Source: Oncomelania hupensis
Taxonomy: Eukaryota > Mollusca > Gastropoda > Littorinimorpha > Pomatiopsidae
DNA length: 64,000 nt
Reading direction: 5' to 3'
NCBI GenBank assembly: GCA_036898135.1
Contig: CM072512.1
Location: 41,747,023-41,811,022, forward strand
Below, in pieces: positions 34,601-45,297 of the stretch (position 1 is its first letter; the number at the start of each line of letters is the position of its first letter). The notes beneath the pieces were generated by a model, which saw only the letters and a program-made list of their open reading frames with translations, made no database searches and was not told where the DNA came from. The position numbers and the translations under genes were made by a program.

Positions 34601-35209
34601 ATCCCCAACTACAACAGCATCGCCGTACCACTGACAAATGGAACCCGGAAAATCGCCCCGGACAAAGTCGTATGGACAGCGGAATGCGAGACAGCATTCC
34701 AAACACTCAAGGACAGAATGACATCGGCGCCAGTACTCCACCTACCCGATTTGACTCAGCCATTCGTTCTTCGCACCGACGCAAGCGACTTAGGCCTCGG
34801 AGCAGTACTGCTACAGCGCGACCCCAAGAATGCAGAGACGCTATTCCCTGTCGCCTACGCCAGCAGAAAATTGAGACCCGCCGAGACCCACTACGCCACG
34901 TCGGAGAAAGAATGTCTTGGACTAGTCTGGGCCATACAGAAATTCCAACTCTACCTGTATGGGACCCACTTCACAGTTCAGGTGGACCACCAACCACTAT
35001 CGTTCCTGGCAGCCTCCAAGTCTTTGAACTCTCGCCTGATGAGATGGGCACTCACCCTTCAGGCGTACTCATTCCAAATCGAGTACATCCCCGGCAAAGA
35101 GAACCACGGAGCCGACTACCTCAGTCGCCATCTCGTGGAGGACACAGCAGCTGTCGCCCACCCAACACAACTAAGGGCCACAGCACCAGAATTCGTCCCC
35201 GCCCAGTAA
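34601..35209 (+). pseudogene. RT connection and RNase H, LTR element copy 2
   Basis: The frame resumes with IPNYNSIAVPLTNGT and has RNase H residues in RTDASDLG, SEKECLG, VQVDHQPL and HGADYLSRH. It keeps the ETH residues missing from copy 1. The RT fingers, palm and FMDD are deleted, so no active RT can be made from this copy. Confidence 0.9.
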
Positions 35210-35360
35210 AACCCTGTCACTAGAGTCCATAGCTACCTGGCATAGCATTGCAGCTCAGGTAGAGCAACTTAATTAGTTTGTAAATAGGACCCTAGGATAG
35301 TGCAGTGTTAAACTAGGCTCTGTAGTAGAAAAAGGTCGAATCCAGTAGTCATCGCCTTTT

Positions 35361-35376
35361 TTCAGTTGAGGGAGCC
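35361..35376 (+). other. Polypurine tract of LTR element copy 2
   Basis: TTCAGTTGAGGGAGCC directly precedes the 3' LTR, as in copy 1. Confidence 0.6.
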
Positions 35377-36951
35377 TGTCACGAACTGGCTAGTCTTAAC
35401 TCTGCTTATTGACTATTTAGCCATGTGTAGTATTTGTAACAGTAGAGAGTCAGTAAATTACACAGTAGCAATAAAAGTACACACAGCGAGCCAGACCCCC
35501 ACACAGCTTAGTGACTCAGCACTGTGTGCGAGAGTCGTAAACATTTTACCCAATGAGAGCTTTGAATCGGACCGTTTTAACCAATCAGAAGCAGGCTAAG
35601 TGGGTAGAGCAGTTTTGACTGTGTCAGAGCCTAACACAGCTTTGGTCAGTCGTGTGTGGGACGAGGAAGAAGTAACATCTACTACTTAGCTAGCAGAGAA
35701 TCTCTTCACTCATAGACCAGGAAGCAGGACTAGGAATCTTAGAATTCTCTCAAGTCACAACGGGCCTGAACTTGTCAAACAGGTAAATGAACACCCTTCT
35801 GTTTCATCGTGATATATTTATATTATTGTTGAAATTATGTTTGAAGAATTTGCTATGCATAAATGTGAATTGTTAATCCGAATTTGCGGGACCACGTGGA
35901 AGAGCCTACCACGAGGCGAAACACGACCGGTTGCGCCGCCATGTTGTATACCGTACGGAACCACTGTTGTTTAACTTATATGTATGTTTGCAGACCAGTG
36001 GCTGTACCACTGAATGTTTATATTATTATTAATTCTGTATGTGTATAGTTAGCCACGTTTGATATTTATGTATGTATAGGAATTTAGAGTGAGATTACAG
36101 CGGACCCCGGAAGTAGCAGAATGTTCGTCGCTTATGTATAGAGATGTGGAGCTATCACTGAGGGCTACTTGGCTTTCAGTGAGACGCTCTGCACAAACCG
36201 ATTATTCAGGGTTGTGCAGACTTTCGTCTCTTATATTACAGACGAGCAGGCGAGCTATCCAGAGCTATCCCGAGCTATCCCGAGCTATCCTGTGCACCCC
36301 ACTCCACAAAAACGACTAGTTGGCGGAGTATCCTCTACCGCACAAGACGGAAAGAGCAACCCGGAAAACTCCCTGTCAGACCCCACAGCGTGGCAAGGGA
36401 ACCCAACTACACAACGACACAGGTGGACCAGAAGCTACCTCACAGAAGGACTTCGAACCCCCACTCATGAGTTAAGTGCATAACACGAAGGTGCACTTAA
36501 ACTGATCATAGCAGGACCACAGTAGTCCAACTCTTCAGAAACTGTAAAAAGGACCACAGTAGTCCAAATCTACATGAGATATTATAGCCAGTGCCCGAGG
36601 AAGAAAAAACAGCTGCCTAGACTATCAGCGATCGAACTATTAGCATTGAAAGAGACTTTTTAAGTTAGATTAGTACTTAGAGAATCTTGTATAGAGTAGA
36701 AGAAATAAATGTGTGATTTTAACTGTTATCAAGTGGCTGGTCTACATATGATTCATAGCCGTGTGAAAGCTAGTGTGACAGTAATCTCTTACCATTTTTC
36801 TATCTATTTCTGTACCCCAACCTTAACACAGAACGAGCTAAACAAATAAATTTATTAAAGTAATTCATAGGGTGACTTACTAGCAGTTCCCACCGAATAA
36901 ACGTGAGGGTCCATAATTCCATTGTGCAGAGCCCATAAACCCCACGTGACA
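35377..36951 (+). repeat. 3' LTR of LTR element copy 2
   Basis: 1575 bp. It is ten bases longer than the 5' LTR because four CGAGCTATCC-like units stand at 36251-36290 instead of three. I noticed no substitutions against the 5' LTR. It ends CACGTGACA, then target duplication GTCAT. Confidence 0.95.
36514..36567. promoter_or_regulatory. Paired near-palindromic LTR motif
   Basis: GGACCACAGTAGTCCAA at 36514-36530 and 36551-36567, identical to the pair in the 5' LTR. Confidence 0.5.
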
Positions 36952-37457
36952 GTCATCAGGCCACCCAGACTATCTTGGACAAACCACCGCCCTTCAATAA
37001 CCAGCTAAGTTATTGACCCACGAGCATCACCACTCGATGATTATCTGGCCAGAGACTATCCAGATACACTCTTGCCCTGTGATGATATCAGTCCACAGTA
37101 GCACTAGTACCCCCGAAATCAGCCACCCAGAATATCTCCGAGCTACTCCCTACTGATACAGACGCTATCCCGTGACTCACTCTTAGCATTACTCAATATA
37201 GACGACCCAATTCGATTTAATAAAACTTCCTAGTTAGAAATTGCACCTACCCAGACTGGCCTTTGTTTTCGAATTTCTCAACTAGTGTAGTATACCATCT
37301 TTCTCGTCTACCCTTGACTGTCTCCCATTTAAGTAGTAGCCCTAGCCTTAATCTCTTGAATGTCATCGCATCATTAGCCTAACAAAGGAGGTAATACAGC
37401 GCTAGAGATTAAGAGCCTACCCTCCATTCCCCCAACCCCTTTCTTTGTGACAAACTA

Positions 37458-37558
37458 TGTACATAAATTACAAAAAAGACAAAAATATACTATTTACAAC
37501 TATGTACACAAATGACAAAAAAGACAGAAAATAGAATAGCAAAAACCTATTCACAGCT
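37458..37558 (-). mobile_element. CR1/L2-like LINE 3' end, right part
   Basis: This continues the match interrupted at 28596. The duplicated ACAACTATGTACAC blocks in it match the 3' untranslated region at 59800-59920 in reverse. The LINE is truncated here, so only about 270 bp of its 3' end was inserted. Confidence 0.75.
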
Positions 37559-37631
37559 ATTGTAACATAACATAGAAGATAACAGGCCAATGCTACTCAT
37601 CACAGGCACTCGATGTTAATTGTTCTCAACA

Positions 37632-38325
37632 TATCCTATCCTTTCCCGTAACTCGAAACTACAGATTATCGTTTAACCAGCATACTCCATCTTTCTCTGT
37701 CCTCCGAAGTCCTCATGGCTTCACTTAGTGTCTAGCCAGTTCATTCTCTAATGTTGTCTTCCCACCTCTTTTCTATCTCCTTCTTCTTCTGCCTCCATGC
37801 ATCGTGCCCTATGCTGAATGTACCTTAATGATCTGCAAGGGCATCTGACATGATGAGCTCTAGAAAGATGTTGAAGAGTGTTGGAGAGAGTAGGCATCCT
37901 TGACGCACGCCGATGGTTGTTCTGAACTATGTTCCGATGGCGCTGTTGTGGAGGACTGCATTGTAGCCTTGACATAAAGGCATTTGACTTTTTTAAAAAT
38001 AATGTTGGGGCTTATGTTGTACACTCTCGTGATGGCCGACAGAGCTGCATGCTAGACTCGGTCAAACGCTTTCTTGAAGTTTACATCCACATAATATAGA
38101 TGTTGTTGGTGCTGTAGGTCTTTCTCACGATTATTCTGAGGTTAAAAATGTGCTTGAATCCTGCTTGTTCTTCAGCTATGATTTGTTCAACTTGTGGTTT
38201 CAACCTGCTGAGTATTATTTTCAGGAGGACTTTGCTGGGATGGTTGATGAAGCTGATTGTGCGGTAGTTTTGACACTCCTGAAGGTTACCCTTTTTGGGA
38301 AGAATGATGATAAGGAACTGTGTTC
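37632..38325 (-). pseudogene. RTE-type LINE fragment with internal deletion
   Basis: It begins with ATCCTATCC tail units and the C-terminal end of the LINE, then jumps at about 37808 to the RT motif B and C neighbourhood, so roughly 0.5 kb is missing. It ends near the LPKKG-type block at 38325. Frames are short and broken. Confidence 0.8.
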
Positions 38326-38882
38326 AATGTAATCATACTGGCATAATAAAAAGCCTTTACTCAATCAACCGTACACACACACACACACCTACACACACAC
38401 GCACGCATCTAGATACTGGCGTCTGCATGTGTTGTTTGAAATATATTTCACATTACTTGTTTTCCATCTTCAGTTGTGACGTAGCCTACGTTCGTATTGG
38501 AGATTAGCTTACAAAAACAAAACAAAAATAATAAAGTGACAATCCCGCATGCAGCTGTTTCCTTGTGCCGGATATGTCCATCCAATTTTTATGAAGCGCC
38601 ATTTCTCTTGAGGAATCATTACATCTCAATTAGGTCTATTTCTGCCCGGGTATTTTCAGTTACGTTGCCCTGGAGCCAGTAATGGGCACCAGCTCAATCA
38701 AAGAACGTTCAATACAACTTTACACTGTGGCAATAAGCAATGTCCAGTCTGATTATAATTGTTTTATGGTAAAACTTTCACGCAACCCTTTTAATGCGCA
38801 AGTATAGTACAAAACTACGGTTTAAAACAAAACAACTATAGAAGCGTCGCCTAATTACTGAAGTCAACGGTCAAATAAAAAA
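38326..38882. other. Unannotated sequence with a short CA array
   Basis: A CA array lies at 38371-38405. No gene recognised. Confidence 0.5.
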
Positions 38883-38937
38883 AGAAGAAGAAGAAGAAGA
38901 AGAAGCTGCAGCAGCAGCAGCAGCAGAAGAAGAAGAA

Positions 38938-39023
<86 letters not shown>

Positions 39024-39053
39024 GAGGAGGGGGAGAAGAAGAAGAAGAAGAAG
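38883..39053 (+). repeat. Compound (GAA)n(GCA)n(GAT)n microsatellite
   Basis: GAA, then GCA, a further GAA block, about 27 GAT units and a closing GAA block. Confidence 0.95.
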
Positions 39054-39238
39054 ATTTTGCTGATAATGGACGACGAGGAGGAGTAAAAGAAATTCAGCTC
39101 TTAGTTTTAGTGTAGTCCGGATTGATCTCTTTGGAGCCTGCTGGACCCTGTAAGCAATGAATTACTAACTAATTTTTGTTCTAGTGCGGCCTCGGATCAA
39201 ATATGCATTTAGGATCCGCTTTAGGATGAAGTTGATGC

Positions 39239-39400
39239 TTGAAGAAGAAGAAGAACAAGAACAACAAGAACAAGAAGAACAAGATCAACAAGAACAAGAA
39301 CAAGAACAAAATCAACAAGAACAAGAACAAGAAGAACATGAAGAACAAGAATAAGGAAAAGAAAAACAAGAACAAGTAGACGAACAAGAAGCAGAACACG
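39239..39400 (+). repeat. GAA/CAA-rich low-complexity tract
   Basis: Irregular AAGAACAAG repeats. The Leu/Phe-rich frames on the opposite strand are not genes. Confidence 0.9.
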
Positions 39401-39896
39401 AAGAAGCAAGGTCATTTTCTTTAGCATAATATGAATATTGCTTTTAGTAATATTGTGCTCTCTCTCTCTGGCTCTCTGTCTCTCTCTCCTCCCTTCTTTC
39501 TCACACACACACACACAAACACACGTACACACAAACACACAACATTACCAACATCGAAACTGTCTAAGACACGTACCTATCAACAAAAGACAGCTGCAGC
39601 GGAAATACGTTTGTCAAGCACCAATAAATAATGAATACATATACTAGAAGCAGGTGAAAACAACAAGTGTTCAGGAAAAAAACAACCTGATCCAATAAAG
39701 TAAACCTATATATAACAGCAGATGCAGCACAAAACAACAATTACCGTCAGCTTCAGTGTCTTAGCCTCGGACTACAAACAATGGAAGTATTAATTACTGC
39801 AGCGCAGGAACTTAACGTGACTTTGGTACAAGACGTTTCAGGTCATCGAGAATTTTCTCCGGGTACTCGGTTTCCTCACATAGACTACATTTATTT

Positions 39897-40046
39897 ATGT
39901 TATTTATTTATTTAATCGTTCTTATATAGCGTTTTTCCAGCCCAAGAGATGCTCAAGGCGCTGGCCGATACAGGGTCCAACTCCAGCGCACACTTGCTGC
40001 CTTACTAGGCGCATCGTCTGACGCGCAGACGACTGAGCACAATCCA
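39897..40046 (-). mobile_element. SINE copy, CGCTATATAA-tail family
   Basis: Read on the minus strand it begins with a GTGCTCAGTCGTC head, resembling the A-box half of a tRNA. It continues through CAGCGCCTTGAGC and ends AACGCTATATAAGAACG with an (AAAT)n tail. About 150 bp. No clear B box is visible. Confidence 0.7.
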
Positions 40047-41060
40047 TAACGAATAAAGCTCCAGAATATTTTAATCCCACTATATTTATGGAGAACCCCC
40101 AAAGCAACCAATTAAATATTCCTGTTCACAGCTCCACATCCAATACACATCCACAAGATAGTGCTTCCATTTGTATAACGAGCAATATCACAGTATCACT
40201 GCAACATTAAACATTCATCAATAGACATATTTAAAACGACATACTATCGCGTCACTTTATAAATAATAGACCAGAACTCCCTTGCTCAAGTTACACCGTG
40301 TAACAAAAACCAAACCAAACCAAAAAAATAAAACAAACCAAAAACTACAAAAACAAAACCAAATATAAAACATTTATGTCGACAGCTTCACATTACCTGA
40401 CAGGATGCAAGGTGGAGTGCACACGAGATTACTTCCATAAGTTCCAATAATATCGATCGAAATGAAACACCCCTAACAAAACTATTCCTGTTGACAGCTT
40501 CACATAATACTAACTCGGCAAGCGCTTGTGGAAGACACTTTCAACTGTACCGACTAACGCAACTTTTTTCGGACAATAAAGTTGAATTTTTTTATTTTTA
40601 TGTTTTGTTTTATAATTCCGAATCCATCTTCATATAGATCAATACCGACACTACAGCTGATTCGAACTGCACGAATTAAGAACTATAAAATTAATAAATA
40701 ATAAACCCGCTGACAGTTTTATGCGAAAACCATGCACGCACTGCCAGAATACTATAAAACCGTATATAAACTTAACCAGAGCAGATTTCTAGCTATATCC
40801 AGCAACATCCCTTTTGTATTTAAAAAAAGGGAGCAACGAATTATGCAAGAAAAACCACTTCCGATCTTATTGAGCGATTAAAAAAAAAGTCTTCTTGACA
40901 GTATCACGTGTTCCATCAACCTCGCAATAGCTTGTTCGGCCTACAAATTCTGTTTCACTCAAATTTAAAACTACCCTAGAACGTCAAACTAAATTTATTC
41001 CCGTTGGGCAGCATCACACGTTTCTAGAAATCGGCCCCTGCGGCTGACATCGCGACACAA
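40047..41060. other. Unannotated AT-rich sequence
   Basis: No gene, RNA or repeat family recognised. Confidence 0.4.

Positions 41061-41119
<59 letters not shown>
41061..41119 (+). repeat. (CT)n microsatellite
   Basis: A pure CT array of about 29 units. Confidence 0.95.
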
Positions 41120-41122
<3 letters not shown>

Positions 41123-41400
41123 ACTATTAACCACCCGAAAGCTGCTGTGCCGTGTTTTGATTTCATTGCTTTGAGTCTGTTGTTGTCCTCCCTACCAGAC
41201 AGAGTAAACACACAAAGGGTAACGCGCACGAGCAGTGCCACAGACTAGGTTCACTTTTGCAATTTACTCTTTCCATTGACTTCCTGCGCGACGCTTGCTT
41301 GATTTCGTTGCCCGCAACAAGATAATGTGTTAACGTACACGCACTCGGCTGTGCATGCAAACCAACCCATCCTTTTTATCTGTGGCAAATGAGTGATCGC

Positions 41401-41411
41401 TCTCTTCTTCT

Positions 41412-41446
<35 letters not shown>

Positions 41447-41468
41447 TTCTTCTCTCTCTGTCTCTCTG

Positions 41469-41534
<66 letters not shown>

Positions 41535-41546
41535 CCTCTCTATCTC
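41401..41546 (+). repeat. (TTC)n(TC)n microsatellite
   Basis: A TTC array of about 17 units, then TCTG/TCTC repeats and a pure TC array. Confidence 0.95.
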
Positions 41547-42941
41547 TCTTCAATGCTAATCAAGTGTGGAGATATCGATCACTTCTAATGGCAGACGCAG
41601 TAATGTTATGGAAGCAAAGTGGTGGTTCCCAAATAGTGCCCCTATCACATCGAAGAGATTGCTCAAGGCATAAGATCGACATCAGGGTGTTACACTCGTT
41701 GTTGTTTTCTATCAGTAGTAGATTCAGCCCCGATGCTGGAATCCTGATAGGTGTAACTCAGATTCGTTTATCCACGCAACCTGTTTTTTTTTTTGAATAA
41801 ATTTATAGTCTCTCTATACTCCAGAGAAATAAAGAACATTCGGGCAAGACACAATTATAACCAATTAGAATAAACTTCGTCATCACTATCTTACATCATA
41901 CAACCATATTTAGGCTAAAAGAATCTCTCAGCTGTTACTACACCCATCGCGAAACTTCGATCGATAGTAAACAACCAACCCTAGAAAATTCTCAAATAAT
42001 ATCGACCAACTAAAATTACCAACGACGTTATGCAAAGCTTCTTCTAACAACAACGCAAAATCAAATCAAAGGTAAATACTCTCTATTGTTGCATGCTTTG
42101 CAAAATAAAACGATCAGATCTATCGCGCGCGTCTCAAACATAACACAGGGTTATTCCTCAAGACGCCCAAATTAAGATGGTAAATTGGCAGCGTCAAACG
42201 GCTCGCCACCTAACAACAGCCACGCGGATAACTTGAATCGGATCATGTAAGCTTATTTATACGAATCTTAGGACCGCCTACTGCAGTTTTTAACTTGCAG
42301 ATGGGACACCATGGAAGTGAGCCACCGTGTACACAAAAGTCGACTATTGTGAGAATAGATACGTTTCCCGTCCCCATAGAGAATAGAGCTGCTAAAATTG
42401 TGGAGCTATAACTTCTTCCCCACCGAGAATCCACTGAAGAAGAAGAGCACACCAGGCGATTGTTCAACCAAATGAACCAGAATTATCTCCCATTAAAGGA
42501 TTGTATGAACAACTATGCGTATTATGATACTACACTGTTATTTCATATTCAGCATATACGCATCGTGATTTCTAGGAAGCGGAGCTCAGTACGATGTCAA
42601 TGTCGACAAGACTGCATTAAAACGGTCAGGACTTCGGGGAAAATATTCATACGCTATTAGTGCGTCTTGCACAAAATGGCAGCTAAGGGAATCATATTGC
42701 TACAGTGTGTATTACACAAAACTGTATGCAGTTAAAGGAACCATGTGATAAAGAATAGGTATTACACACATAACAAAAACGTTGGTTCTATCGATCTTAA
42801 CGAGTTCAAACATCGTCTGCGTCCTGGCTTATCCGTATGCCCGAGTGTTACCCCTATAGACTGGAGAACAAGTATAAGTATCACGCATGTTGATTGTGAG
42901 TAGATGGAGTGAAAACTAAAATTATCTCCTCAAAGTATTGC
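41547..42941. other. Unannotated sequence
   Basis: No frame longer than 74 codons outside the array, and none recognised. No repeats shared with the rest of the window were seen. Confidence 0.4.
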
Positions 42942-42973
<32 letters not shown>

Positions 42974-43215
42974 ATAATGACGATGACGATGTTGATGACG
43001 GTGTAGATGATGATGATGTCCACTTGTTCCACCTAGGCCCCCATCCAAAATGAATGTTGGCTACACAGAAGGAGAATGTTAAAGTACAAAAACAAAGGAC
43101 GGAATAAAGTATTAGAATAATCATAAATCATGTGTACCGATGAAAGTGCTAGAATGTCTGCAAGACTGTAGCCCTGCTCTCTCTGGATGAAACTCAGTAC
43201 AACTTGGGTGGTCGC

Positions 43216-43253
<38 letters not shown>

Positions 43254-43278
43254 GTTGCTGCTGCTGTTGTTGACGACA

Positions 43279-43340
<62 letters not shown>

Positions 43341-43358
43341 AATGATGATGATGATGAC
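42942..43358 (+). repeat. Microsatellite cluster (CTG, GAT, GA)
   Basis: A CTG/GAT array lies at 42942-42975, a GA array at 43226-43251 and a GAT array at 43278-43358, with about 250 bp of ordinary sequence between the first and second. Confidence 0.9.
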
Positions 43359-43674
43359 TAACGGCTAATATACCGCTAAAATGAATGCTTTTTCAGCTTG
43401 CCAAATGCGGTGGTAGGTTGGATCGAAGGGTGTGGTCGGGATGGGACGATTCATTTATTAGATGCCGATAATATCGAGGTCCACATAAACCCTATCGAAT
43501 GTAAACATAAATGGGCTTCTTTAATCTTGCTTGGTATAATGATGCCACCCACATGTAACATTTCCTTCCCTAAGTAGTAAATGCGGATAAGACATAATCT
43601 TGCGATCTTTTCGTTGCATGTTCAGTCTTGCAATCTTATTAATGGAAATAATACAGAGTGCTTCCATCTTTTAA

Positions 43675-44111
<437 letters not shown>

Positions 44112-44362
44112 AAATCCCCCACATAAATGGACTCAAGAAACCCAGAGAGAATAAACTGACTGGCGCAGGTTGTCCTAGATACTGAGGCTGAGAGGTCGAG
44201 GGATGTCAGTGGGATCACTTCATTCTCACGCACTGTCGGTTTCGGTGGACCTAGGTGAGACACCGGGGACCCTTTCTTGGCAACACCGCTACAGCTGCTA
44301 TGACCACGCTAGAGGGACGGGAAGAGATCATGCGACAGCTTACTTTTTCTACATATATATAC

Positions 44363-44396
44363 ATTAGGAGATTTCTCTCTATGTCGTCGCCGTCAA

Positions 44397-44464
<68 letters not shown>

Positions 44465-44590
44465 CTATTATCATCGTCATGTTCATCGTCATTTATTTAC
44501 TCCTTTTTATATATATATAGCGCTTTTCCAGTTCAAGAGCTGCTCAAGGTGCTGACCGATACAGGATCTGACTTGAAACCTCCCGAAGCG
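44363..44590 (+). repeat. Local duplication unit 2
   Basis: This repeats unit 1 (ATTAGGAGATTTCTCTCTAT, then GTCGTCGCC and a CAT array), with the SINE tail TATATAGCGCTTTTCCAGTT at 44512-44531. The TA array is short here. Confidence 0.8.
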
Positions 44591-44605
44591 CCCACTACAT
44601 TTAAA
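44512..44605 (-). mobile_element. SINE 3' fragment, CGCTATATAA-tail family
   Basis: On the plus strand TATATAGCGCTTTTCCAG and AGCTGCTCAAGGTGCTG are the tail half of the family. The head half is missing after about 44600. Confidence 0.65.
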
Positions 44606-44625
44606 AAAAAACAACCAACTATGCT

Positions 44626-44627
<2 letters not shown>

Positions 44628-44673
<46 letters not shown>
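44628..44673 (+). repeat. (TA)n microsatellite
   Basis: About 23 TA units bordering the tail of the following RTE copy. Confidence 0.95.
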
Positions 44674-44675
<2 letters not shown>

Positions 44676-45056
44676 TATCCTGTCCCATAACCCGAAGGTC
44701 GTAGGGGCACCACAGATGATCGCTTAACTTTCTTCACCACTGTGAGCAGGTCATCGTGTTGTCCAATGGCTTGTGTGATGGTCTGTCGGACTTCAACGTT
44801 GGTGATGTGTTGGGTATAGGAAATGCACAGAAGTCTTCTGTAGCACCTCATCTCCATGCTTTGTATTCTTCGTTGGAGATCTGCTGTGAGGGTCCATGCT
44901 TCGCAAGCATATAGGAAGATGGAGATGACCAGAGAGCGCAGCAGTCTTACTTTGGAATGTAGACTGATGGTTCTGTCTTTCCAAATGGGCTTGAACCTTG
45001 TCAGGGCAGCAGTTGTTTGTGCGATCCTGGAGAGGACTTCCTGTCGAGACCCATTG
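44674..45056 (-). pseudogene. RTE-type LINE fragment with 195 bp deletion
   Basis: A copy of the last part of the LINE. Relative to 45294 onward it lacks the bases equivalent to 45351-45545, and the junction is at about 44730. Beyond the junction the sequence to 45056 matches 45546-45871 with only about two differences by eye. It shares variants with that intact copy that are not in the copy at 57354-59749. It is truncated at the NGSRQ codons where a TATATC array begins. Confidence 0.85.

Positions 45057-45293
<237 letters not shown>

Positions 45294-45297
<4 letters not shown>

Larger units (their letters stand above)
29715..36951 (+). mobile_element. LTR retrotransposon with Gmr1-like domain order, defective copy 2
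   Basis: A 7237 bp plus-strand element with LTRs at both ends and target duplication GTCAT at 29710-29714 and 36952-36956. The internal region is closely similar to copy 1 at protein level, but the LTRs are visibly more diverged between copies, so the two belong to distinct subfamilies. About 0.93 kb corresponding to 8443-9371 of copy 1 is missing, which removes most of RT including FMDD. Two further frameshifts lie at about 32540 and 33234-33240. The two LTRs look identical by eye except for one additional 10 bp unit. It is nested in a solo LTR. Confidence 0.93.
28597..37452 (+). mobile_element. Solo LTR (about 1.6 kb), split by LTR element copy 2
   Basis: The sequence 28597-29714 plus 36957-37452 (about 1614 bp) begins TGTGACGAGG and ends TTTGTGACA. 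It is flanked by direct 5 bp repeats AACTA at 28592-28596 and 37453-37457. The uninterrupted CR1/L2-like copy at 59760-60079 provides the empty site. An AATAAA at 37219-37224 lies 230 bp from the right end. There is no second copy of these ends, no primer site and no coding frame, so a solo LTR formed by recombination is the simplest reading. The orientation is inferred from the AATAAA. The parent family is unknown and the LTR does not match those of the Gmr1-like element. Confidence 0.65.

Noticed and set aside
38883..39053. CRISPR-like array
   Set aside because: The units are 3 bp microsatellites without spacers, and the DNA is eukaryotic.
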